DNA of 64,000 nt. Source: Ruminococcus sp. (lineage in GTDB: Bacteria > Bacillota > Clostridia > Oscillospirales > Acutalibacteraceae). How positions within the stretch are numbered: the stretch's first letter is position 1; every line of letters begins with the position of its first letter. The position numbers and the translations under genes were made by a program. The stretch is from contig JAFTYK010000039.1 of the NCBI GenBank assembly GCA_017464765.1, positions 24,729 to 88,728 on the forward strand, in the 5' to 3' direction. The notes beneath the pieces are model-generated. The model worked only from the letters and a program-made list of their open reading frames with translations. It was not told the origin of the DNA and searched no databases. Below, piece by piece: positions 46,221 to 54,150 of the stretch.

Positions 46221-46895
46221 TTATCTTGTTAGTTCTCTCAAACGTTTCTTATCAAGTATTTTTACACCTCTTCGAGAAAGCTCAACTATACCTTCATTTT
46301 CAAAATACTTCAGCATTCTTGATACTACCTCTCTTGCTGAACCCATATATTTTGCAATAAGACTATGTGTAAGCATAACTGTGTCGGTATTACATCGGTT
46401 GATTTCATCAAGCAAAAAAATTGCAAGTCTTTTATCCATACTCATAAAGAGAATTTGCTCCATTATCCACATCATACTTGAAATACATTCAACAGTAGTT
46501 TCCAGAGCGTATACTCTCGCTTGTGGATATTTTATATTTATTGTTTTGAAAGCGTCACCGTTAATGTAATAGCACTCGCATTCTTCTTCCGCATCAACCA
46601 TAATATCGAAGGTAATAGTTTCTGTAATGTAAGACGACGAAAGAATACACAACTCGTTTTCGTGGATTCTCAGGAGTGTCAGTTCCTTCCCATCCTCTGA
46701 TATCATATATACTCTAAGAGAGCCTTTAAGCAAAAAAATCACGCCACCAACATCGCTTCCATCATAGATGTTGCTTCCTTTTTCGAATGTTTTTGTGGTT
46801 GAATTTCTACATAAATATTCTTTGTCACACTCTCTAAGTTCTTCCCAGAACGGAAAACGTTTTTTATAAATTGATGAATAAACTTCGTGTTCCAA
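46221..46895 (-). CDS. Crp/Fnr-family transcription regulator
   Basis: The 224-residue protein has an N-terminal cyclic-nucleotide-type beta barrel (about 35-125) and a Crp-type winged HTH (HSLIAKYMGSAREVVSRMLKYF). The four N-terminal cysteines of classical Fnr are absent, although scattered Cys (ECECYY) occur. The start is uncertain: TTG at 46895 has GGGGTG 6 bases upstream, while GTG at 46904 lies within that site. Ligand is unknown. A TGTGA-N5-TCACA palindrome lies just before the gene, so autoregulation is likely. Confidence 0.9.
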   Translation of the reverse strand: MEHEVYSSIYKKRFPFWEELRECDKEYLCRNSTTKTFEKGSNIYDGSDVGGVIFLLKGSLRVYMISEDGKELTLLRIHENELCILSSSYITETITFDIMVDAEEECECYYINGDAFKTINIKYPQARVYALETTVECISSMMWIMEQILFMSMDKRLAIFLLDEINRCNTDTVMLTHSLIAKYMGSAREVVSRMLKYFENEGIVELSRRGVKILDKKRLRELTR

Positions 46896-46910
46896 AAAAA
46901 TCACCCCGAT

Positions 46911-46925
46911 TGTGACTAAGTCACA
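46911..46925. promoter_or_regulatory. Crp/Fnr-like operator
   Basis: TGTGACTAAGTCACA is a 15-base palindrome (TGTGA-N5-TCACA), one base shorter in its spacer than the E. coli CRP site. It lies 16 bases upstream of the regulator start and about 110 bases before the divergent gene at 47023, so it may serve both. Confidence 0.6.
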
Positions 46926-47022
46926 GAAAAATACATATATATGTTGTAGTATAACATCAAGCTTAAGAAAGCAAGAATATATTTTATATGCTTTCAGTAT
47001 AATACATTAAGGAGGCTTGACT

Positions 47023-47403
47023 ATGAGCGCTAATAATTTACCTTTACTATTACTCGATAACAGCTCTATGATGAGCGTAATTAACGAAGGAGAGTTTCGT
47101 TGCTCCAATATGTCCTTCGAGGATGCAAAGATGCTACTCGAGATATTCGATGAAAAAGAGTACCTGAAGTGTTTTTCGAATCTGGCTATTGAGTCAGTAA
47201 TGTTCTCTCAACTTGGTATCGAAATGCGTAGCTTTGAGTATAAGCACATTAGAAATATGAGAGTGAATCAGCAGGCGATCGTATTTAAGCTGTACACAAC
47301 ACCTTCCGCATCAAACCCTATCATTCAGGCTGACGACGGGGTAGAGGCAAAGAAAATTCAAAACGTATACGCATATTGCCAGCATCTCATTAGAGTTAAA
47401 TAA
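47023..47403 (+). CDS. Hypothetical protein, possibly DUF1874/STIV B116-like
   Basis: This 126-residue protein resembles the small DUF1874 family known from an archaeal virus and from bacterial genomes: an N-terminal strand (NLPLLLLDNSSMM), FRCSNMSFEDAKMLLEIF, and an internal QQAIVFKLYT strand. The resemblance is by eye and modest. The ATG at 47023 has GGAGG 7 bases upstream and a TATAAT at about 46999. It is divergent from the Crp-like regulator and may be its target. Confidence 0.55.
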   Translation: MSANNLPLLLLDNSSMMSVINEGEFRCSNMSFEDAKMLLEIFDEKEYLKCFSNLAIESVMFSQLGIEMRSFEYKHIRNMRVNQQAIVFKLYTTPSASNPIIQADDGVEAKKIQNVYAYCQHLIRVK

Positions 47404-47420
47404 CAATTATATATTATCAT

Positions 47421-47457
47421 AACAACCTCGGTGCTTACAAGTACTGAGGTTGTTTTT
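47421..47457 (+). terminator. Terminator of the DUF1874-like gene
   Basis: AACAACCTC and GAGGTTGTT outer arms with further inner pairing are followed by TTTTTT. Confidence 0.82.
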
Positions 47458-47467
47458 TGCATAAAAA

Positions 47468-47491
47468 ACGGCTGAGTGAAAACTCAGCCGT
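47468..47491 (-). terminator. Terminator of the ABC exporter operon
   Basis: ACGGCTGAGT, GAAA and ACTCAGCCGT form a 10-base perfect stem; on the minus strand it is followed by TTTTTTAT. Confidence 0.88.
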
Positions 47492-47498
47492 GATTTGT

Positions 47499-49265
47499 TT
47501 AGTTGTTATCAGAGAACTGGCTGTTGTAAAGTTTAGCATATAAGCCGTCTTTAGCCATAAGTTCTTCGTGGTTACCAACCTCTAAGATATCGCCGTCCTG
47601 CATGTAAAGAATGTTTTCAGCGTCCTTGATGGTTGAAAGTCTGTGAGCGATGATAAACGATGTTTTACCCTTCATCATTTCGTTCATAGCTTCCTGAATC
47701 ATTACCTCAGTACGAGTATCTACAGAAGATGTAGCTTCGTCTAAAATCATGATAGGCGGGTTGTTAAGCATGGCTCTTGCAATTGTGAGAAGCTGTCGCT
47801 GACCTTGAGCGATATTGCTAGCGCCCTCATGAAGAACGAAGTCGTATCCACCAGGTAATGTTCTGATGAACGCATCAGCTCTTGCTTTCTTAGCAGCCTC
47901 TTCGACCTCTTCGTCAGTAGCATCGAGTTTACCATAACGGATGTTCTCTCTGATAGTACCGTTGTAAAGCCATGTATCCTGAAGCACCATGCCAAAAATC
48001 TCACGTAAACGTGAACGTTCCATATCTCTAATATCTACACCGTCAATCTTGATGCCACCTTTTCTTACATCGTAGAAACGCATGATAAGGTTTACAAGAG
48101 TTGTCTTACCTGCACCTGTAGGACCAACGATAGCTGTTTTTTCGCCTGCTCCGATAGTAATATCCAGGTCAGTGATAAGAGTCTGGTGAGGGAGATAACC
48201 GAAACGAATGTGATCAAAGTCAACTTCACCCTTGAGTTGTTCTGGAAACTGAGGATTTTCAACGTCAGGAACTTCTTCTTTTTCATCTAAGAATTCGAAG
48301 ATTCTTGTAGCAGCAGAACCTGTAGCCTGAATAGTGTTAGCAATCTGCATAACCTGTGTGAGAGGCTGTGAGAACTGTCTGAGGTAGAGTGTGAAAGACT
48401 GAATCATACCAACAGAAAGACCAGCGAAAATTGCCATCAATGCACCAATAATACTAACAAGTGCATAACCTAAGTTAGTCATATTCTGCATAATAGGAGT
48501 GAGTGTACCAGCAAGAAATTGTCCTTCTTTAGAGGAATTGAATAAGTCGTCGTTTGTCTTCTCAAAGTTTTCAATAACAGTTTCTTCTCTGCCAAAGACT
48601 GTAACAACATTGTGGCCTGAGTAGTATTCTTCAACAAGACCATTGAGTTTTCCTGTGCCGCCCTGTTGATCATTGAATTTTTTCTGTGATTTTTTTGCTA
48701 TTTTAGCAGCAGCGTAAAGTGCAAAAGGAACAACAGCTAAGCCAACTAGTGTAAGAACACCGCTGATGTTGAGCATAATAGCGAAGATGATAACGATAGT
48801 GAAAATAGCGTTCAACACCTGATAAATACTCTGTTGTAAAGAGTTTGAAACAGTATCAACGTCATTTGTGACACGGCTTAAAATATCACCGTATGAGTTA
48901 GTGTCGTAGTAGTTTAAAGGAAGCTTTGACAGCTTATAGTCAACTCTCTTTCGAAGGTCGTAAATTGTGCTTTCTGCAACAGATACGATGAGTGATGTAC
49001 CAACATAAGAGAGAATAGCGTTTAAACCATAAGCACAACCCATCATAATAAGGAATTTGATGAACTCGCCGTTTTGTTCGCCACCTACTAAAAGCTTTGC
49101 AAGTGCGTCTGTAACTTTACCCATAAGCAGTGGAGCCAAAGCGTAAGCAATAGTTGAAAGTAAAATTACAATAATTGCAATTACAAGCTTTGCGGTGTAT
49201 GGTTTCATACAACCGAAAAGTCTTTTGTATGAGCTGTTTGAGTTAGAAGGTTTTTTAGTTTTCAT
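47499..49265 (-). CDS. ABC exporter half-transporter with canonical Walker B
   Basis: This 588-residue protein has six transmembrane helices (ABC type I exporter fold) and an ATPase domain with Walker A VGPTGAGKTTLVN, signature NIAQGQRQ in place of LSGGQ, Walker B MILDEATSSVD with the catalytic Glu, and IAHRLST. Together with the upstream gene it forms a heterodimeric exporter like LmrCD or EfrCD. The start lies 1 base after the partner's stop, with AAGGAGG inside the partner's last codons. Substrates could be drugs, lipids or peptides. Confidence 0.93.
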   Translation of the reverse strand: MKTKKPSNSNSSYKRLFGCMKPYTAKLVIAIIVILLSTIAYALAPLLMGKVTDALAKLLVGGEQNGEFIKFLIMMGCAYGLNAILSYVGTSLIVSVAESTIYDLRKRVDYKLSKLPLNYYDTNSYGDILSRVTNDVDTVSNSLQQSIYQVLNAIFTIVIIFAIMLNISGVLTLVGLAVVPFALYAAAKIAKKSQKKFNDQQGGTGKLNGLVEEYYSGHNVVTVFGREETVIENFEKTNDDLFNSSKEGQFLAGTLTPIMQNMTNLGYALVSIIGALMAIFAGLSVGMIQSFTLYLRQFSQPLTQVMQIANTIQATGSAATRIFEFLDEKEEVPDVENPQFPEQLKGEVDFDHIRFGYLPHQTLITDLDITIGAGEKTAIVGPTGAGKTTLVNLIMRFYDVRKGGIKIDGVDIRDMERSRLREIFGMVLQDTWLYNGTIRENIRYGKLDATDEEVEEAAKKARADAFIRTLPGGYDFVLHEGASNIAQGQRQLLTIARAMLNNPPIMILDEATSSVDTRTEVMIQEAMNEMMKGKTSFIIAHRLSTIKDAENILYMQDGDILEVGNHEELMAKDGLYAKLYNSQFSDNN

Positions 49266-49266
49266 C

Positions 49267-50997
49267 TTACTTACCCTCCTTACTCATCTGAGAATCCACG
49301 ATTTCCTTGTAAACATCACAGGATTTAACAAGCTCATTGTGAGTACCCATACCGACAACTTCGCCGTTCTCTACAACAATGATTCTGTCAGCATCGATAA
49401 TAGTGGAAATTCTTTGTGCTACAATAACTACGGTGGCGTCGCCTGTTTCTGCAGACAAAGCCTGACGTAAAGACTTATCAGTTTTGAAGTCAAGCGCAGA
49501 GAATGAATCGTCGAATACATAGATTTCAGGCTTTCTTACAATTGCACGTGCGATAGCAAGACGCTGTCTTTGACCGCCCGAAACATTTGTACCACCTTGA
49601 GAGATAGGTGAGTTGAAACCGCCGTCTTTCTTCATAACGAAGTCATAAGACTGAGCGATTTTAACAGCTTCTTCGATTCTGTCTTCATCAGCATTCTTGT
49701 CACCAAAAGCGATGTTTGAATCAATAGTACCTGCGAAAAGCACGGCTTTTTGTGGAACGAAACCGATTTTGTTTCTAAGAACCTCAGTGTCGTAATCTCT
49801 TACATCAACACCATCGACAAGAACCTGACCCTCAGTTACATCGTAAAGTCTAGGGATAAGATTAACAATTGTTGATTTACCCATACCTGTACCACCGATA
49901 ATAGCGGTAGTTTCGCCCGGTTTTGCCTCGAATGAAAGATTCTTGATAGCCGGAACGTCAGCACCGGGATATGTAAAGGATACGTTTTTGAAAGTGAGGT
50001 AGCCTCTCTTTTTTGTGTTGTTCTTAGTCTTTTCTTTGTTTTTGATAACAGGCTCAGTTTCGAGTACCTCTAAAGCTCTTTGAGCAGAAGTGTTAGCACG
50101 TGGGAGCTGAACGAAAACTAATGTGAGCATAATAACAGCCATCATAATCTGCATGATGTACTGAATAATAGCCATTATCTCACCGATAGTGTAGTCGATA
50201 CCTTTGTTAACACTCTGGTTAGCAGCCATAAGCATTACCATAGCTGCAGTGAAAGAGAGAATAACAGTAAGAACAGGCATTACTGAGTTAGTAGTTCTCT
50301 GTAATTTCATATTGTTCTTTTTGTAGTCTATGTTGATTTTATCAAACTTCTTCGATTCAAAGTCAACAGTACCAAATGCACGAATAACTCGAACACCAGT
50401 GAGTTTCTCTCGCATTACAAGATTAAGTCTGTCGATTTTTCCTTGAATCTTAGTAGAAAGAGGAATAGCAATCTTAGCGATAACAACAAGAACAACGCAC
50501 ATCAGCGGAATTGAGATAACCAGTACACCTGAAAGCTGAGGTGAGCTTGAAATAGCTAAGATGATACCACAAACACACATAATAGGTGCCTGGAAAGCGA
50601 TTCTTAGACACTGATTTAAGAATGTCTGCACCTGAGTGATATCGTTATTTGTTCTTGTAATAAGTGATGAAGCAGTAAATCTGTCGATTTCAGTTTGAGA
50701 GAAATACTGAACTTTTCTGAAAACCTTTGAGCGAAGATTTCTGCCCACGCCCATTGATACAGTAGCGGAAAGTCTACTTGTAGTAATACCACACCATAAA
50801 CCGAAAACAACCAAAGCAATCATAAATCCGCCGACTCGAAGCACCATACCTACATCTTTGTTAGGAATAGCTATGTCGATGAGTCTGATAAGCATTGATG
50901 GAAGACCGAGAGTTGCCATAGTAGTTCCGAAAACGGTGAGTATTATAAAGAATAGCTCTTTTTTGTAGGAAGCAAGTTCCCTAAATACACATTTCAT
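49267..50997 (-). CDS. ABC exporter half-transporter with degenerate Walker B
   Basis: This 576-residue partner has Walker A IGGTGMGKSTIVN, a proper signature VSGGQRQR, but Walker B VFDDSFSALD, where Asp replaces the catalytic Glu, and IVAQRIST, where Gln replaces the switch His. Its own Walker A/B site should therefore be the non-hydrolysing one, as in asymmetric exporters. Six transmembrane helices precede it. It lies 18 bases behind the DUF308 gene. Confidence 0.93.
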   Translation of the reverse strand: MKCVFRELASYKKELFFIILTVFGTTMATLGLPSMLIRLIDIAIPNKDVGMVLRVGGFMIALVVFGLWCGITTSRLSATVSMGVGRNLRSKVFRKVQYFSQTEIDRFTASSLITRTNNDITQVQTFLNQCLRIAFQAPIMCVCGIILAISSSPQLSGVLVISIPLMCVVLVVIAKIAIPLSTKIQGKIDRLNLVMREKLTGVRVIRAFGTVDFESKKFDKINIDYKKNNMKLQRTTNSVMPVLTVILSFTAAMVMLMAANQSVNKGIDYTIGEIMAIIQYIMQIMMAVIMLTLVFVQLPRANTSAQRALEVLETEPVIKNKEKTKNNTKKRGYLTFKNVSFTYPGADVPAIKNLSFEAKPGETTAIIGGTGMGKSTIVNLIPRLYDVTEGQVLVDGVDVRDYDTEVLRNKIGFVPQKAVLFAGTIDSNIAFGDKNADEDRIEEAVKIAQSYDFVMKKDGGFNSPISQGGTNVSGGQRQRLAIARAIVRKPEIYVFDDSFSALDFKTDKSLRQALSAETGDATVVIVAQRISTIIDADRIIVVENGEVVGMGTHNELVKSCDVYKEIVDSQMSKEGK

Positions 50998-51015
50998 ATT
51001 AATTCTCCAATACTT

Positions 51016-51543
51016 TTAGTTCTTTTCGAATACTGAGCAGATAAGTCTGATGCCATACATTGTAAGAGAGAAACCCATAATATAACCTAAAGTTCTAGTG
51101 GTGAAGATGAGATGAGTGCCTGAGTACATACCTACAACGATGAGTAAGATACCTAAAACAAGAGATAACCACCAGTTCTTTGTGCCTTCTTTTTTAACTT
51201 TAAAAGAAGTAACAGTTGAATCAACACCGCTGAGTACAAGCCATAGTGCAAATAACACAACTATCATAAGATCAAATGTAGCTCGCAGTGTTACATCGAA
51301 CATAGCGATTGTGGAGAGTACAGCAGCACCTATAGCGAGGATAAGTGAAACAGTACCGTTAATCATCTGACTTTTCTTTTCTTTGTTGCGAGCATACTCA
51401 AAAATACCACAAAAACCGATTACACCGAGCAAGCATGTAACGATCCAACCGATAGTCATAACCGCTGAAACACCCGGCATAAAGAAACAGTAAAATGCGG
51501 CGAATAATGAGAAAATACCCATAATGCAGTTAAATACTTTCAT
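51016..51543 (-). CDS. DUF308/HdeD-like membrane protein
   Basis: The 175-residue protein has six hydrophobic helices in the DUF308 pattern (paired helices with short loops; MGIFSLFAAFYCFFMPG, LVLGILLIVVGMYSG). HdeD in E. coli contributes to acid resistance; the general role is unknown. ATG at 51543 with AAGGGGTG upstream is chosen. It heads the exporter operon. Confidence 0.8.
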   Translation of the reverse strand: MKVFNCIMGIFSLFAAFYCFFMPGVSAVMTIGWIVTCLLGVIGFCGIFEYARNKEKKSQMINGTVSLILAIGAAVLSTIAMFDVTLRATFDLMIVVLFALWLVLSGVDSTVTSFKVKKEGTKNWWLSLVLGILLIVVGMYSGTHLIFTTRTLGYIMGFSLTMYGIRLICSVFEKN

Positions 51544-51688
51544 AATAACACCCCTTGTGTAAAATACTATCATACAAATTATACATTAATATGTAAATAT
51601 ACGCAATAGTTGTTCTTGTGATATATTGGATTTCTCGACTTCTTTTCTGCATTAATAGTCAAAAATTATTATATTCAGAAAATACTGC

Positions 51689-51720
51689 TTGACACACAAT
51701 ACTATGTGATGTATAGTATT
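51689..51720 (+). promoter_or_regulatory. Promoter with PadR-type operator
   Basis: TTGACA (51689-51694), 17 bases and TATAGT (51712-51717) form a strong promoter. AATACTAT (51698-51705) and ATAGTATT (51713-51720) are perfect inverted repeats, 7 bases apart, covering the -10. This fits repression by the PadR protein encoded directly downstream. Confidence 0.75.
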
Positions 51721-51737
51721 AGCGAGGGAGGAATTCT

Positions 51738-52055
51738 ATGGATATTCAACTGAAACGTGGCTTACTTGATGTTTGTGTATTGAAAGCTATAAAAAACGAA
51801 GACTCCTATGGATATAAAATCATAAAAGATATGAAACCGTATGTCGAAATTAGTGAATCTACTCTATATCCAATTCTAAGGCGTTTAGAATCATCGAATA
51901 TGCTTACGGTGCGCAGTGCTGAACATAACGGCAGACTGCGAAAGTATTATCACATTACCGAACTTGGTCTGAAACGTATAGAAGAGTTCAAAAAAGAGTG
52001 GGAAGAAATTCTGTCAATATACAAATTTATAGCTAAGGAGGATTGTAATGAATAA
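51738..52055 (+). CDS. PadR-family transcriptional repressor
   Basis: This 105-residue winged-helix protein has the PadR layout: QLKRGLLDVCVLKAIKNEDSYGY, the STLYPILRRLESSNML recognition and wing part and a C-terminal dimer helix. The short length places it in subfamily 2, which often responds to antibiotics or envelope stress. GGGAGG lies before the ATG. It overlaps the DUF1700 gene by 8 bases, the standard PadR-DUF1700-DUF4097 order. Confidence 0.93.
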   Translation: MDIQLKRGLLDVCVLKAIKNEDSYGYKIIKDMKPYVEISESTLYPILRRLESSNMLTVRSAEHNGRLRKYYHITELGLKRIEEFKKEWEEILSIYKFIAKEDCNE

Positions 52056-52647
52056 GATAGATTTTATATGTGAAATGAACAGCAGGCTTCACGGCTTACC
52101 CGAAGAAGATATTAATAAATCTATTGATTATTATTGCGAAATAATCGAAGATAGCGTAGAAGATGGAAAGAGCGAGGAAGAGGCAGTCTCTTCTCTTGGT
52201 GAAATTGATGAAATAGTATCGCAGATTATGATGGATATTCCTCTATCAAAAATTGTCAAGGCGAAAGCAAAACCTAACAGAGCATTACGTGTATGGGAAA
52301 TTGTTCTTATTGCTCTTGGTTCGCCAATCTGGTTGTCATTGTTAATAGCTGTTTTTTCAGTGGTCTTAGCAGTTTACATATCAATTTGGGCAGTTGTTGT
52401 TTCCCTTTATGCGGTTGTACTTAGTGTAGCGGTATCTACTTTGGTTGTTGCTATTGGTATTTTTGTAAGTTTGTTTAAAGGATTGTTTTTGAATTCGCTA
52501 ATTTTCCTATCCTTTGCTTTAGTTTGTGCTGGTCTTACGATACTTTTGTTCATAGGTACAAACTATTTTGCAAAAGGTACATTTTTTCTTGGAAAGCTTT
52601 GCGTGAAAGGGCTAAAACGTATGTTTGTAGGGAGGACTGCTAAATGA
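52048..52647 (+). CDS. DUF1700 membrane protein
   Basis: The 199 residues begin with a cytoplasmic helical domain typical of DUF1700/HAAS (MNSRLHGLPEEDINKSIDYY, EEAVSSLGEIDEIVSQIM), followed by four transmembrane helices in about 85-185. Such proteins are co-encoded with PadR regulators and are thought to act in envelope sensing. AAGGAGG lies 7 bases before the ATG. It overlaps the next gene by 4 bases. Confidence 0.88.
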   Translation: MNKIDFICEMNSRLHGLPEEDINKSIDYYCEIIEDSVEDGKSEEEAVSSLGEIDEIVSQIMMDIPLSKIVKAKAKPNRALRVWEIVLIALGSPIWLSLLIAVFSVVLAVYISIWAVVVSLYAVVLSVAVSTLVVAIGIFVSLFKGLFLNSLIFLSFALVCAGLTILLFIGTNYFAKGTFFLGKLCVKGLKRMFVGRTAK

Positions 52648-53636
52648 AAAAATCAGTAAAAACTGCCTTGATTGTTTCTGTAACTCTGATTCTTTCAGGT
52701 CTTGTGATACTTTTTGCAGTGCTGTGGTCACTAAGTTTTGATTTATCCAAACTCGATTACACTGCATATAACAATGTTGAGTATAAAGTTAGTGTTTATG
52801 ATGTTGATTATGATTTTACTGATGTTTATATTGACGAGACAAGCCTTGATATAAATTTTGAGTTAACAAGTGAAGAAAAAGCATATGTTAGGGTTATGGC
52901 ACAAGATAATTTAAAACATCAGGTTTATGTTGAAAATGAAAAACTCATTATCAAACGCGCTGATAATACATCAATAAACAGTGTGTGGGGGATTAATATA
53001 GCAACGCAAGCACCTTGCATTACTGTATATTTGCCTAAGAAAAACTTTGGAACCTTAACAATAAAAACTACCAGCGGTGATATATTTATTTATGAAAACA
53101 AGAATTTTAGTTTCGAAAACTGCGAAATTTCAGCAAATAGCGGTGACATAGATGTGCTTGGCTGTGTTACTGACTCTTTAACAGTTAGCAACACAAGCGG
53201 AAAAATAGATGTTGGCTTTTGTTCGATAAAAAATGTTACTCTTTCAACAAACAGTGGAGATATTTATCTGCAAAAATTATCAGATTCAGAAGATATATCT
53301 GTAAAAACAACAAGTGGAGACACTTACATTTCTCTTGTAACTTGTGATAATTTATACGTTGAAAGTAACAGCGGTGATCAGGATAGTATAAACACTGAGG
53401 TTACTAATCTCACAGAAATGCATTCTACAAGTGGAGATATTACTCTAGAAGCTTTTGATTCAGGAGAATTGAATTTATGGTCCGTGAGCGGTTCAATATA
53501 CGGAGAGTTTTTAACGAGTAAGAATTTTATCACAGATTCAGCAAGTGGCGATATCATTGAACCGATTGGTTCAACTGGTAGTAATTGTTTAGTGCGTACT
53601 GGTAGCGGAGACATAACATTGAAACTAAGCGAATAA
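52644..53636 (+). CDS. DUF4097 beta-helix surface protein
   Basis: This 330-residue protein has an N-terminal transmembrane helix (TALIVSVTLILSGLVILFAVLW) and an extracytoplasmic right-handed beta-helix built from at least nine repeats around S-G-D (TTSGDI, NSGDID, TSGKID, NSGDIY, TSGDTY, NSGDQD, TSGDIT, ASGDII, GSGDIT). This is the DUF4097/LiaG-like fold. It probably senses or shields the envelope with the DUF1700 protein. It closes the PadR operon. Confidence 0.9.
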   Translation: MKKSVKTALIVSVTLILSGLVILFAVLWSLSFDLSKLDYTAYNNVEYKVSVYDVDYDFTDVYIDETSLDINFELTSEEKAYVRVMAQDNLKHQVYVENEKLIIKRADNTSINSVWGINIATQAPCITVYLPKKNFGTLTIKTTSGDIFIYENKNFSFENCEISANSGDIDVLGCVTDSLTVSNTSGKIDVGFCSIKNVTLSTNSGDIYLQKLSDSEDISVKTTSGDTYISLVTCDNLYVESNSGDQDSINTEVTNLTEMHSTSGDITLEAFDSGELNLWSVSGSIYGEFLTSKNFITDSASGDIIEPIGSTGSNCLVRTGSGDITLKLSE

Positions 53637-53637
53637 A

Positions 53638-53673
53638 TAAAACAGGTGCATTTTACTGCACCTGTTATTTTTA
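53638..53673 (+). terminator. Terminator of the PadR operon
   Basis: AACAGGTGCA, TTTTAC and TGCACCTGTT form a 10-base stem followed by ATTTTT. Confidence 0.88.
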
Positions 53674-53691
53674 TGGTTCAACCTTACATCA

Positions 53692-53740
53692 GAAAATAAA
53701 AAAATACAGGCACACCATTGATGCACCTGTATTTCTGGCT
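53692..53740 (-). repeat. Second copy of the tRNA-Gln end plus terminator
   Basis: These 49 bases are identical to 53903-53951, 211 bases away. They contain the last bases of tRNA-Gln (AGCCA) and its terminator hairpin (53704-53732; arms ATACAGG and CCTGTAT). The next 11 bases partly match the tRNA acceptor (GGCGGGG shared), so the repeat extends into the gene. Confidence 0.9.
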
Positions 53741-53902
53741 CTTAGGCGGGGAGATCGTCTGCGTAGGCTACGCCTAGCATACTAATGGCTCGACGACCGT
53801 TTGCGATGCAAACAGTACCCGTCTCACCGCTCTTTGCTAAAAACGATACACTGTATCGTTTTCTTAACGCTCAGACCCTCTCGGGTTCGAACTCCACACC
53901 CC
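53741..53902 (-). other. Structured tRNA-linked element core (copy at tRNA-Gln)
   Basis: On the minus strand this 162-base segment, between the two terminator copies, holds a GTTCGAACCC block, a hairpin AAAACGATA-CAGTG-TATCGTTTT (53840-53862), AGAGCGG, a hairpin GTTTGC-ATC-GCAAAC (53799-53813) and GCGTAG-G-CTACGC (53761-53773). The first two hairpins have counterparts in the elements behind tRNA-Gly. No convincing reading frame is present. It is probably a structured RNA or a non-autonomous insertion. Confidence 0.7.
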
Positions 53903-53951
53903 GAAAATAAAAAAATACAGGCACACCATTGATGCACCTGTATTTCTGGCT
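53903..53951 (-). terminator. tRNA-Gln terminator (first repeat copy)
   Basis: The hairpin at 53915-53943 (on the minus strand ATACAGGTGCA pairs with TGTGCCTGTAT, two G-U pairs) is followed by TTTTTTTATTTT. The block includes the tRNA 3' end and is repeated at 53692-53740. Confidence 0.85.
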
Positions 53952-54022
53952 GGGAAGGCGGGGTTCGAACCCACGAAATGACGGAGTCAAAGTCCGTTGC
54001 CTTACCGCTTGGCTACTTCCCA
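53947..54022 (-). tRNA. tRNA-Gln (anticodon TTG)
   Basis: The 76-base minus-strand gene folds as a cloverleaf: acceptor TGGGAAG/CTTCCCA, D-arm TAGCCAAGCGGTAAGGCA, anticodon stem ACGGA/TCCGT with loop CTTTGAC (anticodon TTG) and T-arm around GGGTTCGAACCC. Discriminator G and CCA are encoded. Confidence 0.96.
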
Positions 54023-54150
54023 ACAACAAGAATTAGTATATCATATTTTTATTTTATGTCAATATCGAGGTTAAAAAAATAATACTTTATTATATCGCAA
54101 AAATATGTTATACTTTATAAAAATATACATATAATGTAAGGAGAATAGTT

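Noticed and set aside
53741-53902. A minus-strand reading frame of about 40 codons across the tRNA-Gln element core.
   Set aside because: It has no ribosome site, is crossed by palindromes, and the matching region of the tRNA-Gly elements shows no related frame. The conserved part is structure, not protein.
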